A DNA stretch of 35,750 nt from Burkholderiales bacterium (GTDB lineage Bacteria; Pseudomonadota; Gammaproteobacteria; Burkholderiales; Burkholderiaceae_C). Of the stretch, positions 8,394 to 17,017 are shown in pieces; the first letter of the stretch is position 1; every line of letters starts with the position of its first letter. The notes under the pieces are model-generated. The model was not told the origin of the DNA. It was given only the letters and a program-made list of their open reading frames with translations, and did no database searches. The DNA lies in NCBI GenBank assembly GCA_947446855.1, contig CANFIH010000022.1, forward strand, positions 1 through 35,750. Direction: 5' to 3'. The position numbers were made by a program, and so were the translations under genes.

Positions 8394-9530
8394 TCATAAC
8401 TTGACCCAGACGCTGCCCGCAACACTGCTCTTCAAGGTCGATTCGATGAATACCATGCCACGGCAACCGTCCGCAATGTTTGGGTAGTTTGTAGTTTGGG
8501 ACGAACTCGACTGGTGTTGCTGCCAACTCGCGGCGAACTCACGGTAGAGGTTGGCAAAGGCCTCAAAGTAACCTTCTGGGTGGCCGGGCGGCAAGCGCGT
8601 GGCGGCAGCGGCCGCGCTTTCAGCAGCTACGCTTCCACGGTAAATGGTTTGCTCTGGTGTGCCGAGTTTTGAAAAAACCAATTGGTCTTGCTTGGCGTGG
8701 TCAAAATGCAAACCACCCTTACTGCCATAGATGCGCAACTGAAGCCGGTTGCTATTGCCAACGGCCACCTGGCTGGCCCACAACATGCCACGCGCGCCGC
8801 CTTGAAAACGCAGCATAACCTGTACATCATCATCGAGCGTGCGCCCTGGCACAAAAGTGTTCAGTCCGGCACACAGTGCTTCTGTGCGAAGCCCCGTGAC
8901 ATACTCCGCCAAGTGAAACGCATGGGTTCCAATGTCACCCAATGCACCGGCCGGGCCTGCGAGTGCGGGGTTGGAACGCCAGGAAGCCTGTTTGTGACCG
9001 GTCAACTCCAGCGGCTCCGCGAGCCAATCCTGCGCGTACTCAACCTGTACCACCCGCACATCGCCAACGGCGCCTTGCTGCACCAATTCACGGGCATGGC
9101 GCACCATGGGGTAACCGCTGTAAGTATGGGTAACCATAAACATCAGGCCACTGCGTTGCACCTGCTGGCGTAAGTCTTCCACCTCCGCAACTGAAATACC
9201 CAGCGGCTTATCGCAGATGACGTGGATGCCCTGCTCCAAAAAGCATCGGGCCACGGGCACATGCAAATAATTGGGTGTGACGATGGCCACCACATCAATA
9301 CCGTCAGAACGGGCCCGCTCCGCCTTGGCCATCTCACGATAATCCGCGTAGCAACGCTCCGGAGCGAGATGCAAGGCGGCGCCACTAATTTGGGCGCGCG
9401 CCGGGTTGGATGACAGCGCTGCGGCCACCAATTCATAGCCGTCGTCCATGCGCGCAGCCACGCGGTGCGCAGCACCAATAAAGCTGCCCTCGCCACCACC
9501 GACCATGCCTAAGCGAATGCGGCGGCTCAT
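8394..9530 (-). CDS. Gfo/Idh/MocA family oxidoreductase (possible LgdC-like 3-keto-sugar reductase)
   Basis: 378-residue NAD(P)-dependent sugar oxidoreductase. The N-terminal Rossmann domain has LGMVGGGEGSFIG. The catalytic Lys motif is CDKPLG (Asp replaces the common Glu of EKP). The C-terminal alpha/beta domain has GALGDIGTHAFHLAEYV, with the Asp and His usual at the active site. It is the last gene of the nine-gene operon and overlaps the upstream TIM-barrel gene by 4 bases (ATGA), implying translational coupling. In characterised levoglucosan degradation a second Gfo-family enzyme reduces 3-keto-glucose to glucose; that role is inferred here from context only. Confidence 0.85.
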   Translation of the reverse strand: MSRRIRLGMVGGGEGSFIGAAHRVAARMDDGYELVAAALSSNPARAQISGAALHLAPERCYADYREMAKAERARSDGIDVVAIVTPNYLHVPVARCFLEQGIHVICDKPLGISVAEVEDLRQQVQRSGLMFMVTHTYSGYPMVRHARELVQQGAVGDVRVVQVEYAQDWLAEPLELTGHKQASWRSNPALAGPAGALGDIGTHAFHLAEYVTGLRTEALCAGLNTFVPGRTLDDDVQVMLRFQGGARGMLWASQVAVGNSNRLQLRIYGSKGGLHFDHAKQDQLVFSKLGTPEQTIYRGSVAAESAAAAATRLPPGHPEGYFEAFANLYREFAASWQQHQSSSSQTTNYPNIADGCRGMVFIESTLKSSVAGSVWVKL

Positions 9531-10606
9531 GGGGCTATGGCTAAAGTGGGTGCGTCAAAGCCCATCAGGTTGGCGAGCTGTTGGCGGTTCGCACCAGCGG
9601 ATGCAAAGTCATCAAAGGCACGGTCTGCCACACGAATGATGTGTTTGTTGATGAACTGTGCACCTTCCCGTGCGCCATCTTCAGCGTTCTTCAAGCAGCA
9701 TTCCCATTCCAGTACAGCCCAACCTGCGTAGTCGTACTGGGCCAACTTGGAGAAAATTTCACCAAACGCCACCTGACCATCTCCGAGTGAACGGAAGCGT
9801 CCGGCGCGCTGCAACCAGCCCTCAAAACCGCCATACACACCCTGTCGTCCATTGCCCTTGAACTCAGCGTCCTTCACATGAAAGGCGCGAATGCGCTCGT
9901 GGTAGATGTCGATGAAGGCGAGGTAGTCGAGCTGCTGCAACAGGAAGTGGCTGGGGTCGTAGAGAATGTTGACACGGGGGTGGTTATGCGTAGCATCCAG
10001 AAAGCGTTCAAACGTGACGCCATCGAATAAGTCTTCCCCCGGATGCAACTCGTAGCAAACGTCGACGCCGGCTTCATCAAAGGCATTGAGAATCGGTAGC
10101 CAGCGGCGCGCCAATTCTTCAAAAGCCAGTTCCACCAAACCGCTGGGGCGCTGGGGCCAGGGGTACAGGTATGGCCAAGCCAAGGCGCCCGAAAAGGTGG
10201 CATGCGCCCGCAGGCCCATACGCTGCGAGGCTTTAGCCGCCAAAAGCATTTGCTGAACCGCCCACTCCTGCTTGGCAGCACCCCTGCCGCGCAACGCAAG
10301 GGGAGCGAAGCCATCGAAAAGACTTTCATAGGCCGGATGAACGGCGACTTGTTGACCCTGAAGATGGGTAGAAAGCTCGGTGGCGACCATGCCGTGAGAG
10401 TCCAGCATGCCAATGATGTCGTCACAATAGGTCTGACTGACTGCCGCTATCTCCAAATCGAAGATGTCCGGATTAGTGGTGGGAATCTGGACTCCGCGAT
10501 AGCCCAGCGATGCCGCCCAGCAGGCCATGTTTTCCAGCGTGTCAAACGGTTGCTTGCTCCCGCAGAACTGGGCCAGGAACAGGCCGGGTCCTTGTATGGT
10601 TCTCAT
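9527..10606 (-). CDS. Sugar phosphate isomerase/epimerase-like TIM barrel protein
   Basis: 359 residues of the xylose-isomerase-like TIM barrel (AP endonuclease family 2) superfamily. Metal-site motifs visible include DVCYELHPGEDLFDG, NILYDPSHFLLQQ, IRAFHVKDAEF and a C-terminal AVLEWECCL. Family members are metal-dependent isomerases, epimerases, dehydratases or 3-keto-glycoside eliminases. With another TIM barrel and two oxidoreductases in one operon, an elimination or hydration step on a 3-keto sugar is plausible. ATG starts at 10606, 27 bases after the LacI gene, and the 3' end overlaps the next gene by 4 bases. Confidence 0.85.
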   Translation of the reverse strand: MRTIQGPGLFLAQFCGSKQPFDTLENMACWAASLGYRGVQIPTTNPDIFDLEIAAVSQTYCDDIIGMLDSHGMVATELSTHLQGQQVAVHPAYESLFDGFAPLALRGRGAAKQEWAVQQMLLAAKASQRMGLRAHATFSGALAWPYLYPWPQRPSGLVELAFEELARRWLPILNAFDEAGVDVCYELHPGEDLFDGVTFERFLDATHNHPRVNILYDPSHFLLQQLDYLAFIDIYHERIRAFHVKDAEFKGNGRQGVYGGFEGWLQRAGRFRSLGDGQVAFGEIFSKLAQYDYAGWAVLEWECCLKNAEDGAREGAQFINKHIIRVADRAFDDFASAGANRQQLANLMGFDAPTLAIAP

Positions 10607-10632
10607 AGTGTCTTTCGTTGCTTGTGCGGCGT

Positions 10633-11637
10633 TCAGGCTGATTGGCGCAGCACCAACTCATGCTTGAGCAAGATACCGCCCGTTTTGGCTAGAGGGTTGC
10701 GCAGCCGGTCTATCAGCAGACGTGCAGCCGTCTCGCCCAGTTCGCGCATCGGTTGGGCAACCGTGGAGAGCTGCGGCTCCATGATGGTTCCGATGGGGAT
10801 GTTGTCAAAGCCCATCACGCGCACGTCATGTGGCACTGACAGTCCGGCGTCTCGCACGGCACGCATTGCTCCAATCGCCAGCGTGTCAGACACCGCAAAA
10901 ATGGCATCGGGCTTGCGGCCGCCTTTTAGAAGTTCGGTGGCTGCCCTGTAGCCGTTCTCAAACTCAAGGCCTCGGGTGAACTTCTGTTGCATTTTCTTCA
11001 AGCCTGCCTTGGAGAGCGCTGCTTCGTAGCCCTTGTTGCGGTCGCGTGCATAGCGATAACGCTCATCGCTGTTTATTAACGCGATGTTTTTGCAACCCTG
11101 CCCAATGAGGTAAGTCACTGCGTCAAATGCGGCCTTTTCGTTGTCAATTCCTACATAGGGAATGTTTGCATCCGGATCGTATTCACAGCACGCTACCCAG
11201 TTCAGACCTTTCATCTCAGCAGACATCGCATGCTGTATCGAATCCGGGTCCAGGCAGATGGCACCATCAGCCAGCCGGTGGCGCACCATATCGAAATAGG
11301 TTCCCTCTTCTGAAGCGTTGGCACCTGTGTCGCATAACAACACATGGTAGCCCTTGCTTCGTGCATAGGCGTCAATGCCGCGCACGATTTCGGCATAAAA
11401 CGGGTTGCCAAAGTCCGGCACCATGGTCAGCAACATGCGACTCTCGGCGGTGCGCAGATTGCGTGCCAGCGCATTGGGCTGGTAACCGAACTCTGCAATA
11501 ACCGCCTCCACTTTGGCGCGGGTTTTGGGTCGCACCAACTCACTTTGGTTGAGTACGCGTGAAACTGTTGCAGTTGACACACCGGCCCGCTCGGCAATGT
11601 CCTGAACTGAGACGCTGAGGTTTGCGGATTCAGTCAT
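10633..11637 (-). CDS. LacI family transcriptional regulator of the sugar operon
   Basis: About 334 residues. The N-terminal helix-turn-helix and hinge are clear: VSVQDIAERAGVSTATVSRV, then YQPNALARNLRT. A periplasmic-binding-protein-like effector domain follows (VPDFGNPFYAEIVRGID, AIFAVSDTLAIGAMRA, VMGFDNIPIG). ATG at 11637 is preferred over the adjoining GTG because GGAG lies 6 bases upstream. It overlaps the ABM gene by 8 bases. Lying inside the operon, it most likely autoregulates by binding the two palindromes at 17894-17913 and 17942-17973, with the imported sugar or an intermediate as inducer. Confidence 0.93.
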   Translation of the reverse strand: MTESANLSVSVQDIAERAGVSTATVSRVLNQSELVRPKTRAKVEAVIAEFGYQPNALARNLRTAESRMLLTMVPDFGNPFYAEIVRGIDAYARSKGYHVLLCDTGANASEEGTYFDMVRHRLADGAICLDPDSIQHAMSAEMKGLNWVACCEYDPDANIPYVGIDNEKAAFDAVTYLIGQGCKNIALINSDERYRYARDRNKGYEAALSKAGLKKMQQKFTRGLEFENGYRAATELLKGGRKPDAIFAVSDTLAIGAMRAVRDAGLSVPHDVRVMGFDNIPIGTIMEPQLSTVAQPMRELGETAARLLIDRLRNPLAKTGGILLKHELVLRQSA

Positions 11638-11971
11638 CACTCACTCCGCGCACGACCTGGTAAGGCGCCAGATGCGTATATTTTTTGAGCACCGGTGGTG
11701 CTGCCAACAACTCGTCATGGCGCTCGAAGATGGGGCGAATATAGGGCATGCCCAGGTGCAGGTCCAATGCTTCCTGATTGACCCAGTTTTCGTAAAACAT
11801 GAAGGTGTTTGGCTCGTCATTGCATTCGTGAAATTGGTACTCGACGCAACCAGCTTCGGCTCGCGTGGGCGCTACGAACGAACGCATCAGCGCAATTAGT
11901 TCCTCACGCTTTTCGGGGCGCCCGTAGATGGTGCCGGTGATTGTGCAGCCGGGGGTGAAATGGTCGTTCAT
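11630..11971 (-). CDS. Small ABM-domain (antibiotic biosynthesis monooxygenase-like) protein
   Basis: 113 residues from ATG at 11971, chosen over an upstream in-frame ATG because AAGGAA precedes it and the domain begins there. The ferredoxin-like ABM fold is recognisable from TITGTIYGRPEKREEL, AGCVEYQFHECNDEPNTF and MFYENWVNQEALDLHL. ABM proteins include quinol monooxygenases, haem-degrading enzymes and non-oxygenase relatives. Its place between permease and LacI genes of a sugar operon is unusual and suggests an accessory step on a sugar intermediate, for example an isomerase or mutarotase-like role. Function unknown. Confidence 0.8.
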   Translation of the reverse strand: MNDHFTPGCTITGTIYGRPEKREELIALMRSFVAPTRAEAGCVEYQFHECNDEPNTFMFYENWVNQEALDLHLGMPYIRPIFERHDELLAAPPVLKKYTHLAPYQVVRGVSDD

Positions 11972-12046
11972 GGTGTTCCTTGTGTAGAGCGGTGCGACAG
12001 GTCTGTGAAAATTTTTCTTGGTAGAGACCTTGGACTGCAATCCGGC

Positions 12047-13033
12047 TTACTTGCGAACCTGGCTGATCGCCACGGCAATGATGATGATGGCTCCGCGCGC
12101 AATCAATTGTTGGCTAAATTCCAGACCCATGAGCAGCAAACCATTGTTGATCAGCCCGATCATCAGCGCGCCCATGATGGAACCTATCACCGTACCCTTG
12201 CCGCCAAACAGGCTGGTTCCCCCCAGCACGGCGGCAGCAATGACGGACAGCTCGTCGCCCTCACCCAGTTGGAAGCGACCCGATTGCAGGCGACCCGCGT
12301 AGAGCATGCCAGCCACGGCTGCGGCCATACTGGAAACCAACAGCACTTTGGTGCGTATGCTCTTGGTATCCACACCGGTGTAGTGTGCTGCCGTGGCGTT
12401 ACCACCAGTAGCCAGCACTCGGCGTCCAAATGTTGTCTTGCGCAGGGCCATATGTCCAGCAAAACCGGCTACCACAATCCACACCATCAATACCGGCACA
12501 GGGCCCAGGTTGCCACCGCCGAAGACATAGGAATAGCCATCGTTCAAGATGGGAATGGCACCGGTGCCGCTGATCCACATGGCAACGCCTTTGGTAATGC
12601 CCATCATGGCCAATGTGGTGAGAAATGACGGAATACCTAAGCGCGTGGTCAGGGCTGCATTCACCAGACCTACCGCCAGCCCGGTAGCAATACCTACTCC
12701 AACGCCCAGTGCGGGTCCACCCGCGGCAATGGACATGGCTGTGGTTACCGACACGAGACCAGCAACGGCTCCAACCGACAGGTCGATCTCACCAGCGCAC
12801 AGGACAAAGGTCATGGCCGTGGCCATAATGGCGATCATTGCGGTTTGGCGAACGATGTTGAGCAGGTTGTTCACATCCAGAAAGCCCCGCTCGCTCAATG
12901 TCAGCGAGAAGATGACAAAGATGGCGCAGAAGCCGAAATAGATAATGTTCTGTCGCCAGTTCGTGGCAAAGTGGCGGAATGCAGAAGGCATTCTCGGCGC
13001 GGTGGCCGCTGTATTCGTGATTGCGGTTTTCAT
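12047..13033 (-). CDS. Sugar ABC transporter permease (RbsC-type)
   Basis: 328-residue inner-membrane permease of the BPD_transp_2 family, with a cytoplasmic N-terminus and about nine hydrophobic segments from residue 30. The hallmark LCAGEIDLSVGAVAGL is present, as are TTRLGIPSFLTTLAMMGI and GRRVLATGGNATAAHYTG. ATG is preceded by GAGGAA and overlaps the ATPase stop by 4 bases. It forms an RbsABC-type importer with the ATPase (13030-14604) and binding protein (15831-16943). Confidence 0.93.
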   Translation of the reverse strand: MKTAITNTAATAPRMPSAFRHFATNWRQNIIYFGFCAIFVIFSLTLSERGFLDVNNLLNIVRQTAMIAIMATAMTFVLCAGEIDLSVGAVAGLVSVTTAMSIAAGGPALGVGVGIATGLAVGLVNAALTTRLGIPSFLTTLAMMGITKGVAMWISGTGAIPILNDGYSYVFGGGNLGPVPVLMVWIVVAGFAGHMALRKTTFGRRVLATGGNATAAHYTGVDTKSIRTKVLLVSSMAAAVAGMLYAGRLQSGRFQLGEGDELSVIAAAVLGGTSLFGGKGTVIGSIMGALMIGLINNGLLLMGLEFSQQLIARGAIIIIAVAISQVRK

Positions 13034-14604
13034 GGTGTTCCTCGGGTCTGAATAGCCAATTGGAGTGCTTGCTCGGCTATTTGTAGCCGGTCGGTGGGGT
13101 CTTCAATGTGTTCTGCACCAGCATCTAGCGCGGCGCGAGGCATGTCCTGCACCAGCACGCCGTCGGACATGACAATGATGCGGTCACTGGCCACCAGTAG
13201 TTCGGCCAGCTCGGACGCAACAATCAGCACTGCCTTGCCCTGACGCGCTAGGTCACGGATCAGTGTCACGATTTCGGCCTTGCTTCCGATATCGATACCG
13301 GCAGTAGGCTCATCCAGCACCAGCAGTTCAGGTTCGGTGGCCAGCCATTTGGCGATTACCACCTTTTGCGCATTGCCCCCCGACAGGGTGCTCACGGCGT
13401 TGTCGGCGGACTCCGTTTTGACGCGCAGGCGTTTGATCAGCTCGTCGGCCAGCTGGCGTGCACTGTCGGACTTGATCCAGGAGAAGCGGCTGAATTTGTC
13501 AAGCACCGGCAGGCAAATGTTGTCGGCTAGGCTGTGATCGGCGACAAAGCCCTGGCGGCGGCGATCTTCGGGGATCAGTGCGATTTTGTTGGCAATCGCA
13601 TCGCGGGGATTGCGCATTTTCACGACATTGCCTGCGATGCGCATTTCGCCCGAGACGATGGGATCGATGCCGCAGATGATGCGCGCCAGTGCGCTGCGCC
13701 CACTGCCCAGCAGGCCCGCCACACCCACCACCTCACCGCGGTACAGCGTGAGGTTGATGTTGCGCGGCTTTAGCGCTCCGCTCACATTGCGCAACTCCAC
13801 CAGTGCGTCAGAGCGCTGGTTAGGATGCCGCTCAATGCCGTGAAATCCACTGCCCTTACTGGAGCCCTTGCCCACAATATGCTCCACCACGGAGTGCATG
13901 GTGAAGTCATCTACTGGGCCCGTCACCACATGCTTACCGTCACGCAGGATGGTAATGACGTCCGCGATACGAAAGATTTCGTCCATGCGGTGGGATACAT
14001 ACACAATCGCAACCCCTTGGGACTTCAACTTTTTGATGAAGGCGAATAGACGCTCCACATCGTTGTTCGAAAGGGCCGTACTCGGCTCGTCAAGGATCAA
14101 CACTTTGGCTTGGCGCGAGGTGGCCTTCACAATTTCTGTGAGTTGTTGCTGTCCCGCGCTCAGCTCTTCCACCAGACTCCTGGGATTGATGTCCACGCCG
14201 AGTTCCTCAAACAGCGCACGCGCATGGTTTTCCGCTGCTGCGTCATCAATCAGGCCCATCCCGTCACGTATTTCATGCGTCAGGAAAATGTTCTGCGCCA
14301 CGCTCAGCGTGGGAATCAGACTCATCTCCTGGAAAATCATGGTGATACCGGCACGCCGTGAAGCGTGCGGAGAGTGTTCGGTCAAAGGCACACCGTCAAC
14401 TTCAATGCTGCCACCGTCCGGCACGTGCACGCCGTTGAGGATTTTGAGAATGGTGGACTTGCCTGCTCCGTTTCCGCCCAGCAACGCGTGCACTTCCCCG
14501 GCGTGGATTTCCAGATTGACCTTGTCCAGAGCGCGGTTCCCTCCAAAGGATTTGGAGACAGCCGTCATACGCACCGCAACAGATTGCGGGGCAGAGTCCG
14601 TCAC
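13030..14604 (-). CDS. Sugar ABC transporter ATP-binding protein (RbsA-type, two ABC domains)
   Basis: 524 residues with two fused nucleotide-binding domains. Domain 1 has Walker A GGNGAGKST, signature LSAGQQQ and Walker B VLILDEPSTAL. Domain 2 has the degenerate P-loop GLLGSGRSAL typical of RbsA, signature LSGGNAQK and Walker B LLVLDEPTAGID. It energises import of a monosaccharide-like substrate. The start is GTG, overlapping the preceding oxidoreductase stop (GTGA), and the 3' end overlaps the permease start by 4 bases. Confidence 0.94.
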   Translation of the reverse strand: MTDSAPQSVAVRMTAVSKSFGGNRALDKVNLEIHAGEVHALLGGNGAGKSTILKILNGVHVPDGGSIEVDGVPLTEHSPHASRRAGITMIFQEMSLIPTLSVAQNIFLTHEIRDGMGLIDDAAAENHARALFEELGVDINPRSLVEELSAGQQQLTEIVKATSRQAKVLILDEPSTALSNNDVERLFAFIKKLKSQGVAIVYVSHRMDEIFRIADVITILRDGKHVVTGPVDDFTMHSVVEHIVGKGSSKGSGFHGIERHPNQRSDALVELRNVSGALKPRNINLTLYRGEVVGVAGLLGSGRSALARIICGIDPIVSGEMRIAGNVVKMRNPRDAIANKIALIPEDRRRQGFVADHSLADNICLPVLDKFSRFSWIKSDSARQLADELIKRLRVKTESADNAVSTLSGGNAQKVVIAKWLATEPELLVLDEPTAGIDIGSKAEIVTLIRDLARQGKAVLIVASELAELLVASDRIIVMSDGVLVQDMPRAALDAGAEHIEDPTDRLQIAEQALQLAIQTRGTP

Positions 14605-15770
14605 TTGCGGACCTCCGTCCAGTTGCCGGTTTCGGCCGACTTCAGAATGGCGTCAGCAATGCATTCCGTAATGTAGCCATCTACAAAATTGGGCGAAGGC
14701 TGCACGCCGCTGGCAATGGCCTTGAAGAAGTCGTAGCACTCCACGATCTTGGTTTCGGTGTAGCCAATGCCCAGACCGGGTATGGGCCACAGACCTTCGC
14801 CATAGGGGTGTGCCGGTCCGGTGTACACCGTACGAAAGCCACGTGCGTCTGCCGGGTCGTCGGCGAACATCACCTGCAGCTCATCGCGGCGTTCGTAGTT
14901 GAACAGGATGGAGCCCTTGTCGCCATGGATTTCGAAAGTCAGGTAGTTGTTGCGCCCGTAGGCATTGCGGGTAGCTTCAAGGGAGCCAATGGCACCATTC
15001 TCGAAACGCATCATGGTCAGCACTTCATCGTCCACATCCACTTCACCGCGCTCGCCGGTACCGGACTTGTCTGACGCACCGAGCTTATCCACTCCACCGC
15101 TTTGTAGCGGTCTGGTCTTGATGTAGGTTTGGGTCATGGCATTGACGGAAGCCACTTCGCCCACCAGATAGCGCGCCATGTCCACCACGTGTGTACCGAT
15201 GTCCCCCACGGCGCCAGAGCCTGCAATCTTCTTGCTGAAGCGCCAGGACAACGGGCCATTGGAATCCGCACTCCAGTCCTGCAAATAGGTGCCGCGGAAG
15301 TTGAGTATCCGACCGATGCGACCCTCTTCGATGTACTTGCGAGCCAGGGCCACTGCCGGTGTGCGACGGTAGTTGAAGGCCACCATATGAATGACTTTGG
15401 CGGCTTGTACGGCATCGAGCATGGCCTTGGCTTCTTCCATGGTACGTGCAAGGGGCTTTTCGCAGATGACGTGCTTACCGGCCTTTGCAGCCGCGATGGC
15501 GATTTCGGCGTGGCTGTCGTTGGGGGTGACGATGTCGACAATGTCAATATCGGGGCGTGCCACGACGGCGCGCCAGTCGGTTGATGCCTCTTCAAAGCCA
15601 AATCGTTTGCGGCCCTCTTCGGCAGATGCGGCGTTCAAGTCCACCAGTACCTTGCGGTGCGGGATTCCCGGCGCAGGCCAGAAAAACATGGGCATCGCGG
15701 CATAGGCTGCTGCGTGTGCCTTGCCCATAAAGCCGCCACCAATCATGGCTATGTTGTAAGTCTTGCTCAT
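14601..15770 (-). CDS. Gfo/Idh/MocA family dehydrogenase resembling levoglucosan dehydrogenase (LgdA)
   Basis: 389 residues from ATG at 15770 (GGAG upstream; an in-frame ATG 11 codons earlier lacks support). NAD(P) site IGGGFMGKAHAAAYAAMP; catalytic Lys in CEKPLA (residue 105); GSGAVGDIGTHVVDMARYL gives Asp190 and His194. From memory, the segment MPMFFWPAPGIPHRKV and the block TYLQDWSADSNGPLSWRF closely resemble bacterial levoglucosan dehydrogenase, which oxidises C3 of 1,6-anhydroglucose. Family assignment is firm. The specific substrate is inferred and could be another glycoside or anhydrosugar. It lies after the binding-protein gene and overlaps the ATPase gene. Confidence 0.85.
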   Translation of the reverse strand: MSKTYNIAMIGGGFMGKAHAAAYAAMPMFFWPAPGIPHRKVLVDLNAASAEEGRKRFGFEEASTDWRAVVARPDIDIVDIVTPNDSHAEIAIAAAKAGKHVICEKPLARTMEEAKAMLDAVQAAKVIHMVAFNYRRTPAVALARKYIEEGRIGRILNFRGTYLQDWSADSNGPLSWRFSKKIAGSGAVGDIGTHVVDMARYLVGEVASVNAMTQTYIKTRPLQSGGVDKLGASDKSGTGERGEVDVDDEVLTMMRFENGAIGSLEATRNAYGRNNYLTFEIHGDKGSILFNYERRDELQVMFADDPADARGFRTVYTGPAHPYGEGLWPIPGLGIGYTETKIVECYDFFKAIASGVQPSPNFVDGYITECIADAILKSAETGNWTEVRK

Positions 15771-15793
15771 TTTTTTCACTCCAATACAGGGGG

Positions 15794-15814
15794 GCGCCAG
15801 CACTACGCTGGCGC
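15794..15814 (-). other. Intercistronic hairpin between binding-protein and dehydrogenase genes
   Basis: A perfect 8-bp stem GCGCCAGC / GCTGGCGC with a 5-base loop lies 17 bases after the stop of the binding-protein gene. On the minus strand it is followed by C-rich sequence rather than a U tract, so it is not a standard terminator. Such hairpins often protect the upstream binding-protein mRNA and raise its level relative to the rest of the operon; that role is inferred. Confidence 0.6.
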
Positions 15815-15830
15815 AGTTTTCTTCGATGGA

Positions 15831-16943
15831 TTACTTCAGGCTGCTGCTCACGGAGGCTGGTGCATCGGTGTGGTACACCGCTTTCCAGGCATCGAGCAGA
15901 TTGGCGCGGTTGACCGGCAACGCAGGAAGGGCCACGTATTCGGGGGCGGGTTTTCCCAACAGGCCATAGCCCGCTAAAAGCGCTTCAGTCACGCCCTGGT
16001 CATAGGGTCGCTGCGCACCCAAACCCTTTACGAAGCCGTTTTTGGCTATGGAGATGGCCACGTTCTGGCCCAGATCCACCGTGGTAATGATGAGATCGTC
16101 ACGTCCTGCTGCACGTGCTGCAGCCATCACGCCTTCAGCCGGCACATCCCACACCGCCCAGATGCCCTTGATCTTGCGGTTTTTAGTCAACATGGCTCCA
16201 GCAGCCTTCTCGGCGTCACCGGTAAAGTCCGGGCCACCAATGCCTTGTTCGGCAGCGATGTGGATCTTGGGGTAGTTGTCCTGAATAGTCTTTTTGAAGG
16301 CGTCATAGCGCTGGCGGGTCACGAAGAAATCAGCTGCGTGGAATACGATGCCAATTTCGCCCTCACCCTTGAGCGACGCTGCCATCAAGTGCGCTGCCGC
16401 CACGCCATTGCCGTAGTTGTCGGCAGACACCACGCTCACGTAGTCCTTGCCGGCTTTCAGGCCCTTGGGAACGTTGTCCATAAAGACCATCTTCACACCG
16501 GCGGCTGCAGCTTTGGCGTAAGCAGATGCGGTAGACACAGGGTCCGCAGGAATGGAGATGATGATGTTGGGCTTCTGGGCCAGCACCGTCTCCAGATCCG
16601 CTACCTGCTTTTCAGGCTTGAAGCCAGCGTCGGTCGTGGCAATAACCTTGATTTTCATGGCAGCGAATTGCGCTTTCAAACCGGCGATCTGGGCCTGCGA
16701 CCAGTCATTGCCACTGTAGTGCAGCACAATGGCGGCGCTTGCGTTCATGCCCTTAATTTTCTCCAGCTCGGCGGCGCTCAGTTTCACGACCGAGGCAGGC
16801 TCGGGCTTCTCGCCATTGGGGCCCAGGCTCAGTACCTGCGTACTGAGTTTCGCTAGTTCGGCCGCAGGGTCAGCGGCCAGAGCCATGGTGGCGAAACCGA
16901 TGCAGACTGCAGCGGCAACTTTGGTTTTGAGGGATATCAGCAT
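15831..16943 (-). CDS. Sugar ABC transporter periplasmic substrate-binding protein
   Basis: 370 residues from ATG at 16943 (GGAGA upstream). The signal peptide at residues 1-23 ends ATMALA before ADP. The type I periplasmic binding fold (RbsB-like) shows IVLHYSGNDWSQAQIAGLKA, PNIIISIPADPVSTASAYA, MVFMDNVPKGL and IWAVWDVPAEGVMAA. It delivers substrate to the permease and ATPase encoded downstream. The Trp and Asp residues around NDWS and AVWD could line the sugar site. The ligand cannot be named from sequence; an anhydrosugar or glycoside fits the neighbouring enzymes. Confidence 0.92.
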   Translation of the reverse strand: MLISLKTKVAAAVCIGFATMALAADPAAELAKLSTQVLSLGPNGEKPEPASVVKLSAAELEKIKGMNASAAIVLHYSGNDWSQAQIAGLKAQFAAMKIKVIATTDAGFKPEKQVADLETVLAQKPNIIISIPADPVSTASAYAKAAAAGVKMVFMDNVPKGLKAGKDYVSVVSADNYGNGVAAAHLMAASLKGEGEIGIVFHAADFFVTRQRYDAFKKTIQDNYPKIHIAAEQGIGGPDFTGDAEKAAGAMLTKNRKIKGIWAVWDVPAEGVMAAARAAGRDDLIITTVDLGQNVAISIAKNGFVKGLGAQRPYDQGVTEALLAGYGLLGKPAPEYVALPALPVNRANLLDAWKAVYHTDAPASVSSSLK

Positions 16944-17017
16944 AGGTGTCTCCAAAAAATTTATACGGATGCTTTCGCGTCCGCAGTGGCAAGGGGTTGA
17001 TGTTTTCGTCGTACGAA

